From Aliitabrizicola sp041905595 (GTDB taxonomy: Bacteria; Pseudomonadota; Alphaproteobacteria; Rhodobacterales; Rhodobacteraceae), in assembly GCA_041905595.1 (NCBI GenBank), contig JAYRKT010000026.1, positions 4,074 through 68,073 of the forward strand: a DNA stretch of 64,000 nt, given 5' to 3'. The position numbers and the translations under genes were made by a program. How positions within the stretch are numbered: position 1 is the stretch's first letter; every line of letters starts with the position of its first letter. Positions 55,004-63,660 of the stretch are shown one piece after another. Under the pieces are notes generated by a model. The model was not told the origin of the DNA. It did not search any database and worked only from the letters and a program-made list of their open reading frames with translations.

Positions 55004-55921
55004 TCAGAGCCTCACCTGAGTCTTTTCTTCCAGCCAGCCCGTCAGCGAGATCAGGCCAAGGCCGAGCGTGATGATGACAAGGCCGATCGCGGCCGCCATC
55101 GGCCAGTCGAAGGCCACGCCCAGAAGGTTGATGACGATGTTCGAGATCATCAGCGAGTCCGACCCGCCCACCAGCACCGGCGCGACGAAGTCGCCGAAGG
55201 CGAGAGAGAATGTGATGACCCCGCCCGCGATCACGCCGGGGATCGAGATCGGCAGCACGATCCGCCGGAAGATTTCCCACCCGCCGGCGCCGAGGTTCTT
55301 CGCTGCCTCGATCATCGAGGTGGGCACCCGCTCGAGCTGGGCATAGATCGACAGCACGGCGAAGGGGGTGAAGATGTAGGTGAGCGTCAGCACCACGCTG
55401 AACTCGTTGTACAGAAACAGCCGCACTGGCTCGTGCACCAGTCCGAGGCCCTGCAGTGTCGCGTTCAGGATGCCGTTGGTGCCGAGGATGGTCTTCCAGG
55501 CATAGGCCTTCACCAGGTAGCTCGCCCACCAGGGCACGATCACCATCAGGTAGATCGCGAATTTCGTCGCGGCCGACCGGGTGTGGAAGGCCAGCGCAAA
55601 GGCCAGCGGCCAGGCGACGATCGCCGAGAAGACCGCCGTCATCAGGCCGATGCGCGCCGATTTCAGGATCACGCCGAGATAGGGCTCGGCCGTGAAGACC
55701 TTGACGAAATTCGCCATCGACAGGCCGGGGACAAAGCGCATGTCTTCGGCATGTCCGAGGCTGTAGTAGAACAGCAGCCCATAGGGCACGAGCATGAAGA
55801 CGGTGAACCAGACGATCGGCGGGAGGAGCCACATGAGCATCCGCCGCCGCTCGATCCGCCTGGCGCTGCGCAGGGCGGGACCGGGCGTCGCGCCGGCTCC
55901 GGTCAGGGTGGCCTGCATCAT
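55004..55921 (-). CDS. ABC transporter permease, PotB type
   Basis: A 305-residue inner-membrane permease. After a basic cytoplasmic leader (ALRSARRIERRRMLMW) come six helices. The PotB-like segment is SYLVKAYAWKTILGTNGILN and the coupling loop is IEAAKNLGAGGWEIFRRIVLP. Its ATG overlaps the ATPase stop by 4 bases. The cargo is a polyamine-like or other amine compound, by family and context. Confidence 0.93.
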   Translation of the reverse strand: MMQATLTGAGATPGPALRSARRIERRRMLMWLLPPIVWFTVFMLVPYGLLFYYSLGHAEDMRFVPGLSMANFVKVFTAEPYLGVILKSARIGLMTAVFSAIVAWPLAFALAFHTRSAATKFAIYLMVIVPWWASYLVKAYAWKTILGTNGILNATLQGLGLVHEPVRLFLYNEFSVVLTLTYIFTPFAVLSIYAQLERVPTSMIEAAKNLGAGGWEIFRRIVLPISIPGVIAGGVITFSLAFGDFVAPVLVGGSDSLMISNIVINLLGVAFDWPMAAAIGLVIITLGLGLISLTGWLEEKTQVRL

Positions 55922-57018
55922 GCCGCCCCCCCGACGACATGCGCCTTCTGCGGGTTGACCTTCAGCGCGACCGCAGCGCCATGGGCGAAGGGTTCCAGAT
56001 CGGTTGGCTCGTGCACATGCACTGTGCCGGCCCCGCCCTTCAGCTCGACGACATATTCAACATATTCCCCGCGGTAGAGGCTGTCGGCGACCTCGCCATG
56101 CAGTTCTCCCTCGCCTGGCCGGGCAAGGCTCAGGTCCTCGGCCCGCAGCATCAGGCCCACTGAGGCACCCTTGGCGACATTGGCCGGGTCCGCCAGTCGC
56201 ACCGTCTCGCCATTCGCGAGCTTGACCACCATCCCTGAGGCACCGGCTTCGGCGACCGTCGCCTCCACGATATGGGCATGGCCGATGAACCCTGCGACGT
56301 AGCGCGATGTGGGACGGTCGTAGATCTCACGCGGGGTCCCGAACTGCTGCACCTTGCCGCCGTTCATCACGGCGATGGCGTCGCTCATCGCCATGGCTTC
56401 GTCCTGGTCATGGGTGACGTAGATGAAGGTCTTGCCCAGTTCGCGGTGCAGCCGGATCAACTCTATCTGCATCACCTTGCGCAGATGCGCGTCGAGCGAG
56501 CCGAGCGGTTCGTCGAACAGCACCACTTCGGGATCGGTGATAAGCGCCCGGGCCAGCGCGACCCGCTGCTTCTGCCCGCCGGAAAGTTGGTGCGGGCGCT
56601 TGTCGGCATGGCTGCCGAGCCGCACGAGCTCAAGGTATTCGCCGACCTTCTGCCGGATCTGGGCCGCGTCGAACCGGCCTTTCATCCGCCGGGTCTTGAG
56701 CCCGAAGGCCACATTCTCTGCCACGCTCATGTTCGGAAACAGGGCGAAGTCCTGAAAGACCATCCGCATCTCGCGGTCGGTCACCGGCTGGTCGGTGATG
56801 TCCACCCCGTCACGCAGGATCTGGCCCGAGGTCGGGGTCTCGAAGCCCGCGATCATCCGCAGCGTCGTGGTCTTGCCGCAACCGGACGGCCCGAGCAGCG
56901 TCACGAACTGGCCGCGTCCGATCTGCATGTCCACGCCGTCCACCGCCCAGGCCCCAGCGCTGCCGCCGTGTCCGCCATAACTTTTGCGCAGCTCGCGCAA
57001 CTCTAACCCTGTCGTCAT
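55918..57018 (-). CDS. ABC transporter ATP-binding protein, PotA type
   Basis: A 366-residue ATPase. Walker A is GPSGCGKT, signature QLSGGQKQRVALARAL, Walker B VVLFDEPLGSLDA, H-loop VTHDQDEAMAM. The C-terminal TOBE domain (VGLMLRAEDLSLARPGEGEL) is the PotA regulatory part. The start at 57018 is preferred to 57060 because the family begins LELRELRKSYGG. It is 84 bases after the binding-protein gene and overlaps the permease gene by 4 bases. Confidence 0.93.
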   Translation of the reverse strand: MTTGLELRELRKSYGGHGGSAGAWAVDGVDMQIGRGQFVTLLGPSGCGKTTTLRMIAGFETPTSGQILRDGVDITDQPVTDREMRMVFQDFALFPNMSVAENVAFGLKTRRMKGRFDAAQIRQKVGEYLELVRLGSHADKRPHQLSGGQKQRVALARALITDPEVVLFDEPLGSLDAHLRKVMQIELIRLHRELGKTFIYVTHDQDEAMAMSDAIAVMNGGKVQQFGTPREIYDRPTSRYVAGFIGHAHIVEATVAEAGASGMVVKLANGETVRLADPANVAKGASVGLMLRAEDLSLARPGEGELHGEVADSLYRGEYVEYVVELKGGAGTVHVHEPTDLEPFAHGAAVALKVNPQKAHVVGGAA

Positions 57019-57102
57019 GTCCGCCGCCGTTTCCTGCGTGTCGTTCCAAAATCCCGGCACCTGACGCGCCGGGAGCCGTTGCCTGCAAGGACCGGCTCGC
57101 GC

Positions 57103-58188
57103 CTATTCGCTGGCGGCCTTCACCTGGTTCCAGATCTCGAGATATTTCGAGCGCCGCTCGACCGGCTGCCACCAGTCGATGTTCTTCAGCGTATCGGAGT
57201 TCGACATGCCGAGCGCCTCGTAGGTCTGCTTAGCCTCCGGGTCGAGCATCCCCGCCATCTTGACGTTGGGATAGCCAAAGCCGGTCACCTTGTGGGCCAG
57301 CGCCTGCGCCTCGGGCGAGGACACCCAGTCGAGCCAGGGATAGACGCAGGGGTTTTCCTCGGCACCCTTGACGATCATCCAGCTGTCCGACCATCCGCCC
57401 CGGCCTTCTTTCGGATCGATGTCGATTACCTCGTGGCCCGCCTTGCGCAGCTCGACCAGCGTCGATTCCCAGGAATTGCCTCCAATAACCTCGCCGCCGG
57501 CCATGAGCGTGCCCATCTCGCCGGTCGTGAACCAGTATTTGCGGATGTTCGGCTTCATCTCGATCAGCTTTGCCTTCACCTGCTCAAGCTGGTCGTCGGT
57601 CAGGGAATAGGTGTTCTTGAAGCCAAGGTAGCGGGCGGCCATGTAGACCGTCTCGATGTCGTCCCAGACCGAGATCTGGCCCTTGTATTTCGGGTCCCAC
57701 AGGAAGCTCAGGCTGTCAGTGCCGGCCGGAACCGCCTTCGGGTCGGCGATGATGCGCACCACGCCCCAGCCATAGGGCACGCCATAGACCTGCCCGTCCT
57801 TCTCAAGCCAGGCCGGCTTCTGGAACTGCGGCATGAAATCCGCCATGCTTGACACCTTCGAGGTGTCGACCGGCGAAACCGCACCCGCGTTCACCAGACG
57901 CATGGTCGTGTCGTTCGAGGGCGAGATCAGGTCGGCCGCGCCGCCGCCGCTCATCACCTTCGAGACGATCTCGTCGTTCGAGCCGACATAGACGGCATCG
58001 ACCTTGCAACCGGTCTTGTCCTCGAAGGGCTTGACGAAGCTTTCGTCGGCATAGCCTTCCCAGACCAGCAGGGTCAGATTCCCCCCGGCCATCGCCGGGG
58101 CGGCGGCCAGCACGGCCACGGAAGCCAGCAAACCGGGCCGCAACCGGCCCAGACGCAGGCGGGAGGAAAACTCGTCAGCGCGTTTCAT
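57103..58188 (-). CDS. ABC transporter substrate-binding protein, PotD type
   Basis: A 361-residue periplasmic binding protein. The leader LRPGLLASVAVLAAAPAMAG is a Sec signal with an AMA cleavage site. The mature start LTLLVWEGYADESFVKPFED is the PotD/PotF-like fold, and VPYGWGVVRIIADPKAVP is a family segment. The start at 58188 is chosen because the frame upstream is antisense to the GntR gene. It overlaps the end of the GntR gene by 14 bases, so they are one transcript. Polyamine, taurine-like or other amine binding is possible. Confidence 0.92.
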   Translation of the reverse strand: MKRADEFSSRLRLGRLRPGLLASVAVLAAAPAMAGGNLTLLVWEGYADESFVKPFEDKTGCKVDAVYVGSNDEIVSKVMSGGGAADLISPSNDTTMRLVNAGAVSPVDTSKVSSMADFMPQFQKPAWLEKDGQVYGVPYGWGVVRIIADPKAVPAGTDSLSFLWDPKYKGQISVWDDIETVYMAARYLGFKNTYSLTDDQLEQVKAKLIEMKPNIRKYWFTTGEMGTLMAGGEVIGGNSWESTLVELRKAGHEVIDIDPKEGRGGWSDSWMIVKGAEENPCVYPWLDWVSSPEAQALAHKVTGFGYPNVKMAGMLDPEAKQTYEALGMSNSDTLKNIDWWQPVERRSKYLEIWNQVKAASE

Positions 58189-58939
58189 CTTGGCCTTCCT
58201 TCTTGTGGAACAGGTGGAGGGGCAGATCACCGATGCGGCCGACGGTGTTGTGGATGAACCGCTGCATGATCTGGTCGTAGGCACGGCTGATATGACTGTC
58301 GATCTCGCGATCGAGCCGTGCCGCGTCGCGGGCATAGACCGCGTCGATGATCGGCTGGTGCGACCGCGCGGTCTCGGCCTGAGCCTGAACGTCGCGCGTC
58401 GACGTGATGTGCCACATCCGGTAGGTGACGCCCGACAGGTTGTAGAGCGACTGCGTCAGGAACGGGTTGCCGCATTCGCGATAGACCTGCGAATGGAACA
58501 CGAAGTCGAGATGCAGCAGCCCCTCGGCATCGCCGGCGCGTACAAGGCGCGGCACGTCGTCGAAGACGGCGGCCAGCCGTTCGATCTGCTTGTCCCCCGC
58601 CTCTTCCAGCCAGAGCCGCCAGGCCAGCCGCTCCAGATGCAGGCGCAGGGTGTAGATGTCGTTGATCTCGTCCAGCCCCACCGGGGCGACGATGATGCTC
58701 TGGTTGTGCTGGAACAGCACCAGCCGCTCATTCGACAGGCGCAACAACGCCTCGCGGATCGGTGTCCGGCCGAAGTCGAGCCGGGCGCCAAGCGTCTTGT
58801 CGTTGATCACCGATCCGGGCAGCAGCTCGCAGCGCAGGATCATGGCGCGGATCGCATGGTAGGCCTGCGTCGCCTGGGTTTCGCGCACGTCCTCGTCAAG
58901 CTGCGGAAGGCGGAAAGGTTCCTGCTGGTCGGTTGACAT
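58175..58939 (-). CDS. GntR-family transcriptional regulator (FadR/FCD subfamily)
   Basis: A 254-residue regulator. The N-terminal winged helix (ILRCELLPGSVINDKTLGAR, then RTPIREALLRLSNERLVLF) precedes an FCD effector domain, with the metal-ligand pattern Asp/His in LLHLDFVFHSQVY and His in RSHQPIIDAVYARD. The start at 58939 is chosen on family length; the longer frame to 59086 runs through the operator. It should bind the repeated sites at 59013-59028 and 59117-59132 and control both its own importer operon and the divergent hydrolase/dehydrogenase pair. Confidence 0.92.
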   Translation of the reverse strand: MSTDQQEPFRLPQLDEDVRETQATQAYHAIRAMILRCELLPGSVINDKTLGARLDFGRTPIREALLRLSNERLVLFQHNQSIIVAPVGLDEINDIYTLRLHLERLAWRLWLEEAGDKQIERLAAVFDDVPRLVRAGDAEGLLHLDFVFHSQVYRECGNPFLTQSLYNLSGVTYRMWHITSTRDVQAQAETARSHQPIIDAVYARDAARLDREIDSHISRAYDQIMQRFIHNTVGRIGDLPLHLFHKKEGQDETR

Positions 58940-59012
58940 CCTGCGCCTCTGCCTGGGGACCTGTCGGGTGATGCAGTCGGGCATCGCCGTCGGGCAAGTA
59001 AGGATTCGATCA

Positions 59013-59028
59013 GATATATTGTCAATAT
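59013..59028 (-). promoter_or_regulatory. GntR operator, copy 1
   Basis: GATATATTGTCAATAT contains the odd-centre palindrome ATATTG-T-CAATAT (59016-59028). Copy 2 is its exact reverse complement over 16 bases. It lies about 75 bases upstream of the GntR start codon. Confidence 0.7.
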
Positions 59029-59116
59029 TCATTTGCGATATAGAGACGCGGTAACATGGGTAATTTTCCCCTAACAGCCTGATCAAAAATGAAGTTATCG
59101 GGTCGAAACTTTTTGT

Positions 59117-59132
59117 ATATTGACAATATATC
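59117..59132 (+). promoter_or_regulatory. GntR operator, copy 2
   Basis: ATATTGACAATATATC is the exact reverse complement of copy 1, 101 bases away centre to centre. It is about 160 bases before the hydrolase start codon and so can control the plus-strand promoter. The rest of 58940-59291 shows no gene. Confidence 0.7.
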
Positions 59133-59291
59133 CATGCCGATCAGATGATCCCGACAAATCGGTCCGCCTGGAATCCCCCTGCGGCAGGCCAGAACGCCGA
59201 GTGAGGGTGACGTGGGCGGCAGCTTCATTTCCGACGATTTCAGCGCGGCCCGGGCAGATGCGCCGGAACGCTCCGCCCCGGTCTGACGGCC

Positions 59292-60422
59292 GTGACGGTC
59301 ACCTCGGGGTCCGAAACGGAAACGCCCCCGCAGCCAGGGGGCCATGCGCTTCCCGGCAGGCTGTTCCGACTGGCCTTCCGGGCCGCGCTGCATCTGCCGG
59401 GGCCGGTGCTTGACCGCATCGCCGGCCAAGGGCCCGACGCGGCGTCGCGGCCCGGCGCTGATCCACGCTCGCGGTTCCATGCCTGGATAGTTCGCCGCTA
59501 TGGAGGGCCGCCGGCCGTGACCCTGGCCGAGGCGCGCGCCCCCCGGCTCCTGTCTCTGTCCCTGCTCGAAGGGCGGCCCCTGCCGATGCGGGAGACGCGC
59601 GAACTGATCCTGCCGGGACCGGGCGGGCCGCTGCGGGCCCGATTCTACCATCCGGCCAGTGCGCCCAGGCCTTCGCCCGCGCTGATTTTCCTGCATTTCG
59701 GCGGCTGCGTGCTGGGCGATCTGGAAACCTGCCACACCGCCTGCACCATCCTTGCCCAGCATGGGGGCTTCCGGGTCTTGTCGGTCGAGTATCGGCTGGC
59801 CCCGGAGCACCGCCATCCGGCCGCGCTCGAGGATGCTGTCGCGGCGCTGCGCTGGTTGCGGAGTGAGGCGGCGACGCTCGGCATCGACCCGACCGCCATC
59901 GGCATCGGGGGAGATTCGGCTGGCGGCTACCTCGCCGCAGCGTCGTCACTCTGGCTGGCCGCGAAGGGCGAACCTCCGCCGAAATGCCAGTTGCTGATCT
60001 ACCCGGTTCTGGAAATGGATCGCCTCGCGCTTCCTCCCACGCCATGGGACGACTGCTACCCCCTGACCCGCTCCGAGATCGATTGGTTCGCCCGGCAATA
60101 CCTGCGCAATCCTTCCGATGCGGATGACCCGCTCTGCTCGGTCGCGCGGGCGCCGTCGCTTGTGGCCATGCCGCCTACGATCCTGGTCCAGGCCGGCCAC
60201 GACCTGCTGTTCGACGAGGGCGCGCTCCTGGCCGTCCGGCTGCGGCAGGACGGCGTGCCCCTGGTCCACCGCGTCTATCCCACGCTGCCCCATGCCTTCT
60301 CGGCCATGTCGGGCGGCGTGCCGGCCGCGCGGGCCGCCCTGATCGAGACCGCCATTGCCACTGGCGCGACACTGCGCGCGCCAGACCCCTCTCCTGCATC
60401 ACCCGACGAGGACACAAGATGA
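59292..60422 (+). CDS. Alpha/beta hydrolase (hormone-sensitive-lipase type)
   Basis: A 376-residue esterase-like protein. The catalytic Ser is in GIGGDSAGGYLAA near residue 210, the Asp in VQAGHDLLFDEG and the His in YPTLPHAFSAMSG. The oxyanion motif, HGGG in typical members, reads FLHFGGCVLG, which is unusual. It starts at GTG and overlaps the iron alcohol dehydrogenase gene by 4 bases. It probably hydrolyses an ester or lactone, such as the product of the nearby Baeyer-Villiger-type monooxygenase; this link is inference. Confidence 0.88.
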   Translation: MTVTSGSETETPPQPGGHALPGRLFRLAFRAALHLPGPVLDRIAGQGPDAASRPGADPRSRFHAWIVRRYGGPPAVTLAEARAPRLLSLSLLEGRPLPMRETRELILPGPGGPLRARFYHPASAPRPSPALIFLHFGGCVLGDLETCHTACTILAQHGGFRVLSVEYRLAPEHRHPAALEDAVAALRWLRSEAATLGIDPTAIGIGGDSAGGYLAAASSLWLAAKGEPPPKCQLLIYPVLEMDRLALPPTPWDDCYPLTRSEIDWFARQYLRNPSDADDPLCSVARAPSLVAMPPTILVQAGHDLLFDEGALLAVRLRQDGVPLVHRVYPTLPHAFSAMSGGVPAARAALIETAIATGATLRAPDPSPASPDEDTR

Positions 60423-61597
60423 CCGACACGCTCCGCGCCAACTGGAACTATCCGACCACCGTCTGGTTCGGCCCCGGCCGCATTGCCGACCTGCCCGCTG
60501 CCTGTGCCGAGGTGCCGATGCGGCGGCCGCTGATCGTGACAGATCCGTTCTTCTCTGGCCTGCCGGTCATGGCCGAGATTCGCGCGGCGCTAGCAGGCGC
60601 CGGAATAGAAGCCGGCATCTTTGACAGGCTGCAGGGCAATCCGACCTCAAGGAACCTCGACGACGGTATCGCCGCCTTTCGCGCCGGCAATCATGACGGC
60701 GTCATCGCGCTCGGGGGCGGCAGCGCGCTCGATGTGGGCAAGACGATCGCCTTCATGGTGGCGCAGACCCGTCCCGTCTGGGACTTCGAGGATATCGGCA
60801 GCCTCTGGCGCGCCGCCAATTCCGAGGGCATTGCCCCGGTCATCGCGGTTCCCACCACCTCGGGGACCGGCTCGGAGGTCGGGCGGGCGACGGTCATCAC
60901 CAATGACGCGACGCATGAGAAGAAGATCATCTTCCATCCGCGGATGATGCCCCGGATCGTCATTGCCGACCCCGCCCTGACCCTTGGCCTGCCGCCGGCG
61001 ATGACCGCAGGCACCGGCATGGACGCGTTGGCCCACAACCTCGAGGCCCTTTGCGCCCCGATGTACCACCCGATGGCCGACGCGATCGCCATCGAGGGGA
61101 TCAGGCTGCTGAAGCTCTGGCTGCCCGTCGCCGTGGCGGACGGCAGCAACCTCGAGGCCCGGGCGCAGGTCATGACCGCGGCCAGCATGGGCGGCACCTC
61201 GTTCCAGAAGGGGCTCGGCGCCATCCATTCGCTCAGCCATCCGATCGGCTCGATCTATGGCTGCCACCACGGCATGACCAATGCCGTGCTGATGCCCTAC
61301 GTCCTCGACTGGAACCGCGGGGCCATCGGCGCAAAGATGGACCACCTTGCCCGTTGCCTTGATCTGCCCTACCCGGGGCGCGAGGGGACGGGACGGGTTC
61401 TCGATTGGCTCCTGAACCTTCGCAGAGAAATCAGTGTGCCCCATACCCTCGCCGAGTTCGGCATCCGGCCCGAAGACTTCCCGCATATTGCCGCGGCGGC
61501 CGTCAAAGACCCGACGGCGGGAACAAACCCGCGTCCAGTCACGGTTGCCGAGATGCTGTCCGTCTTGCAGGCTGCTTACCATGGCACGCTGGATTGA
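60419..61597 (+). CDS. Iron-containing alcohol dehydrogenase
   Basis: A 392-residue group III alcohol dehydrogenase. The NAD motif GGGSALDVGKTIAFM lies near residue 97 and PTTSGTGSEVGRATVI near residue 140. Metal ligands are in the region DALAHNLEALCAPMYHPMAD and in LSHPIGSIYGCHHGMTNAVL. Its ATG overlaps the hydrolase stop by 4 bases. It would oxidise or reduce an alcohol/aldehyde released by the hydrolase. Pairing with an amine importer and oxidase suggests processing of an amino-alcohol or a derived aldehyde. Confidence 0.93.
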   Translation: MTDTLRANWNYPTTVWFGPGRIADLPAACAEVPMRRPLIVTDPFFSGLPVMAEIRAALAGAGIEAGIFDRLQGNPTSRNLDDGIAAFRAGNHDGVIALGGGSALDVGKTIAFMVAQTRPVWDFEDIGSLWRAANSEGIAPVIAVPTTSGTGSEVGRATVITNDATHEKKIIFHPRMMPRIVIADPALTLGLPPAMTAGTGMDALAHNLEALCAPMYHPMADAIAIEGIRLLKLWLPVAVADGSNLEARAQVMTAASMGGTSFQKGLGAIHSLSHPIGSIYGCHHGMTNAVLMPYVLDWNRGAIGAKMDHLARCLDLPYPGREGTGRVLDWLLNLRREISVPHTLAEFGIRPEDFPHIAAAAVKDPTAGTNPRPVTVAEMLSVLQAAYHGTLD

Positions 61598-62125
61598 TCG
61601 AACCCGCACGGCGCCGATCTTCAAATGATCCGGCATCCCTTGGTCTGGCGCGATGGGGCAATCCCGTTTGAGGGTCCGTGACTCATGTGACTTACCGGAA
61701 CTAGGTCAGGACTTAAAACCAGTACATCACGCTTGAGGCATGCAGAGAACGCAGGGTCAATGGTTTCTGACCCGAGTTCTGTTGTTGGCTGGCAAACGGG
61801 TTCCAAGATTGATTGCCAAGGTAGCAAGGGGTGGTAGAGGCTTGTTGCTTTCACAAGTCCGGAGAACATTTCCCGGCCTCATGCCCGGGACTCGGATTTC
61901 ACGCCCAGATGGGTGGCACGAGCACGAACAAGCCCCTGCGGGCGTGCGTCTTTGTCGTACTCTTGTCGACAACTTCATTGTGGGCCGCTGACGCATTTGC
62001 CCCGGCGCTTCATCAAACCTTTGGCACCATGTTTGCCGCCGAGATTTGGCACGTATGTTCGATCGGACTCGATCTTTTCTGGACGGGTGCCGGCACCTGT
62101 AGGATTCTATTTTAAATTCAACAGG
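61598..62125. other. Gene-free decayed spacer
   Basis: About 530 bases after the alcohol dehydrogenase stop, with no supported gene. Near 62020-62050 the plus frame reads FGTMFAAEI, similar to FGPMFAAEI in the IS6 transposase at 24.9 kb, so a highly decayed IS6 remnant may be present. This is weak evidence. Confidence 0.35.
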
Positions 62126-62440
62126 TTGCAAGGTGGAGAAGGTTCGATATCAGACCCATCCCCTCCGCCACCTGCCCTCGCGAACGCGTTCTCCTGATCC
62201 AGTTGCGGCCGGATTTTTCCGTTGTTTTCGAGGGTTATGCGGGAGGGGCTGAACACCCCTCCTGCGCCAAGAGGCTAGGATGCGGTCTCTCGGGACCAAT
62301 ATTCTCCGGACCTCATGACTGCCTGATTTCGGTGCTCAGCTTGCAAACCAATGAAACGAAGGGCTTTTTCTTCGGTGTATCTGAACACTTCGAGGTCAGG
62401 GGCATGTCAACCGACGGAACAGAAATCGAACTTTTGCCAC
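62126..62440 (+). repeat. Degenerate direct repeat, copy 2
   Basis: This partner of 26262-26560 has the same order of blocks: GGAGAAGGTTCGA, CAGACCCATCCCCTCCGCCA, CGGATTTTTCCGTTGTTTTC, GGGTTATGCGGGAGGGGCTG, then diverged sequence to AAATCGAACTT. GGTTCGA followed by the CCTCCGCCA end resembles a tRNA T-arm and acceptor end without the 5' half. From 62441 to 62547 only a short AAAGGGCGGAAAGCGG motif stands out. Confidence 0.65.
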
Positions 62441-62547
62441 GATGGGGTGGCCCTCCATCTAGGTCTCAAATGTCGGCAAAGGGCGGAAAGCGGACGGTCG
62501 GGTGAGCGGTCACAACATCTTTCAGATGTGCCTACCGCCCCAGAATG

Positions 62548-63660
62548 TTAGGCCGCCGTCCACGTTCCACCCGCCTCATTCGAACGGACACACGCGCGGA
62601 TGAAACGCATTCCTGCAAGTCCGTCCTCGGCGGTAGCCAGCGCTCGCGTCGACGCCAAACCCTTTCCTTCGATCAGATCCGCCGCATCGGCGTATAGAGT
62701 TGCGAACGCCTCCAGATAGCCTTCGGGATGGCCGGAAGGTATGCGGCTTGGTGTTTGGGTCAAGCCGTCACCGCGGCGCAGCAGGCGGGTCGTGTCGCCA
62801 AGCAGGGTGAATTCTAGCAGATCGGGGTCTTCCTGATCCCATGCCAGCCCTCCCCTTTCGCCGGCGATGCGGAACCGCAGCGCGTTCTTGGTGCCAGAGG
62901 TGATCTGGCTTGCCCAGATCATCCCCTTCGCGCCGCCGTCGAAACGCAAGAGGACTGCCGCGTTGTCATCCAGTCGCCGTCCCGGCTCGAAGGCGGTGAG
63001 GTCGGCAAGAACGGCCTGAACTGCAAGCCCCGATACAAATGTGGCGAGATTTACGGCATGTGTCCCGATATCGGCGATGCAGCCGCCCTCGCCCGACATG
63101 CGGGGATCTGTGCGCCAGACGGCCTGTTTCTGCCCGCTCTGTTCCACGGGTCCGGCCAGCCAATCCTGCAGGTATTCGACCTGCACGTGACGCACCGCCC
63201 CGATCGCGCCTTCGGCGATCATGCGGCGCGCCTCGCGCACCATCGGATAGCCGGTATAGGTCTGGGTCAGCACGAAGGGCGCGGATGTTTCGGCTGCCAG
63301 CGCAGCCAGTTCCTCGGCCTCGGGAAGCGTCGCGGTCATCGGCTTGTCGCAGATCACTGCAATGCCTGCCCGCAGGAAGGCCGTCGCCACCTTAGCATGA
63401 AGGTGGTTCGGCGTGACGATGGCCACCGCAGCGATCCCGTCAGGACGGGCTGCCTCGGCCAAAGCCATCTGCGCGAAATCGGAATAGCTGCGGTCGGGCG
63501 CAATGCCGAGATCCGCCGCCGAAGCCGCGGCCCGTGCCGGGTCGGAGGACAGCGCCCCCGCAACCAACTCCCACCGCCCATCCAGCCTTGCGGCCATGCG
63601 GTGGACCCCGCCGATGAAGGCCCCTTGTCCTCCGCCGACCATGCCCAGTTTCAGTGTCAT
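62548..63660 (-). CDS. Gfo/Idh/MocA-family NAD(P)-dependent oxidoreductase
   Basis: A 370-residue dehydrogenase of sugars or inositols. The N-terminal Rossmann motif reads LGMVGGGQGAFIGGVHR. The conserved EKP-type motif appears as CDKPMTAT near residue 115. The active-site region is GEGGCIADIGTHAVNLATF. The start at 63660 is favoured on family length and on the 4-base overlap with the isomerase gene; upstream in-frame sequence is noise. It works with the sugar-phosphate isomerase/epimerase, as in myo-inositol-like or sugar catabolic operons. Confidence 0.93.
   Translation of the reverse strand: MTLKLGMVGGGQGAFIGGVHRMAARLDGRWELVAGALSSDPARAAASAADLGIAPDRSYSDFAQMALAEAARPDGIAAVAIVTPNHLHAKVATAFLRAGIAVICDKPMTATLPEAEELAALAAETSAPFVLTQTYTGYPMVREARRMIAEGAIGAVRHVQVEYLQDWLAGPVEQSGQKQAVWRTDPRMSGEGGCIADIGTHAVNLATFVSGLAVQAVLADLTAFEPGRRLDDNAAVLLRFDGGAKGMIWASQITSGTKNALRFRIAGERGGLAWDQEDPDLLEFTLLGDTTRLLRRGDGLTQTPSRIPSGHPEGYLEAFATLYADAADLIEGKGLASTRALATAEDGLAGMRFIRACVRSNEAGGTWTAA

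Noticed and set aside
61757..62131. Minus-strand 124-residue protein
   Set aside because: No family match, no ribosome-binding site, and the region appears to be decayed DNA.
62203..62505. Small plus-strand protein ending in a MSAKGGKRT-like segment
   Set aside because: It lies inside the degenerate repeat. Such peptides come from dispersed repeat sequences in alphaproteobacteria, and there is no ribosome-binding site or conserved domain.
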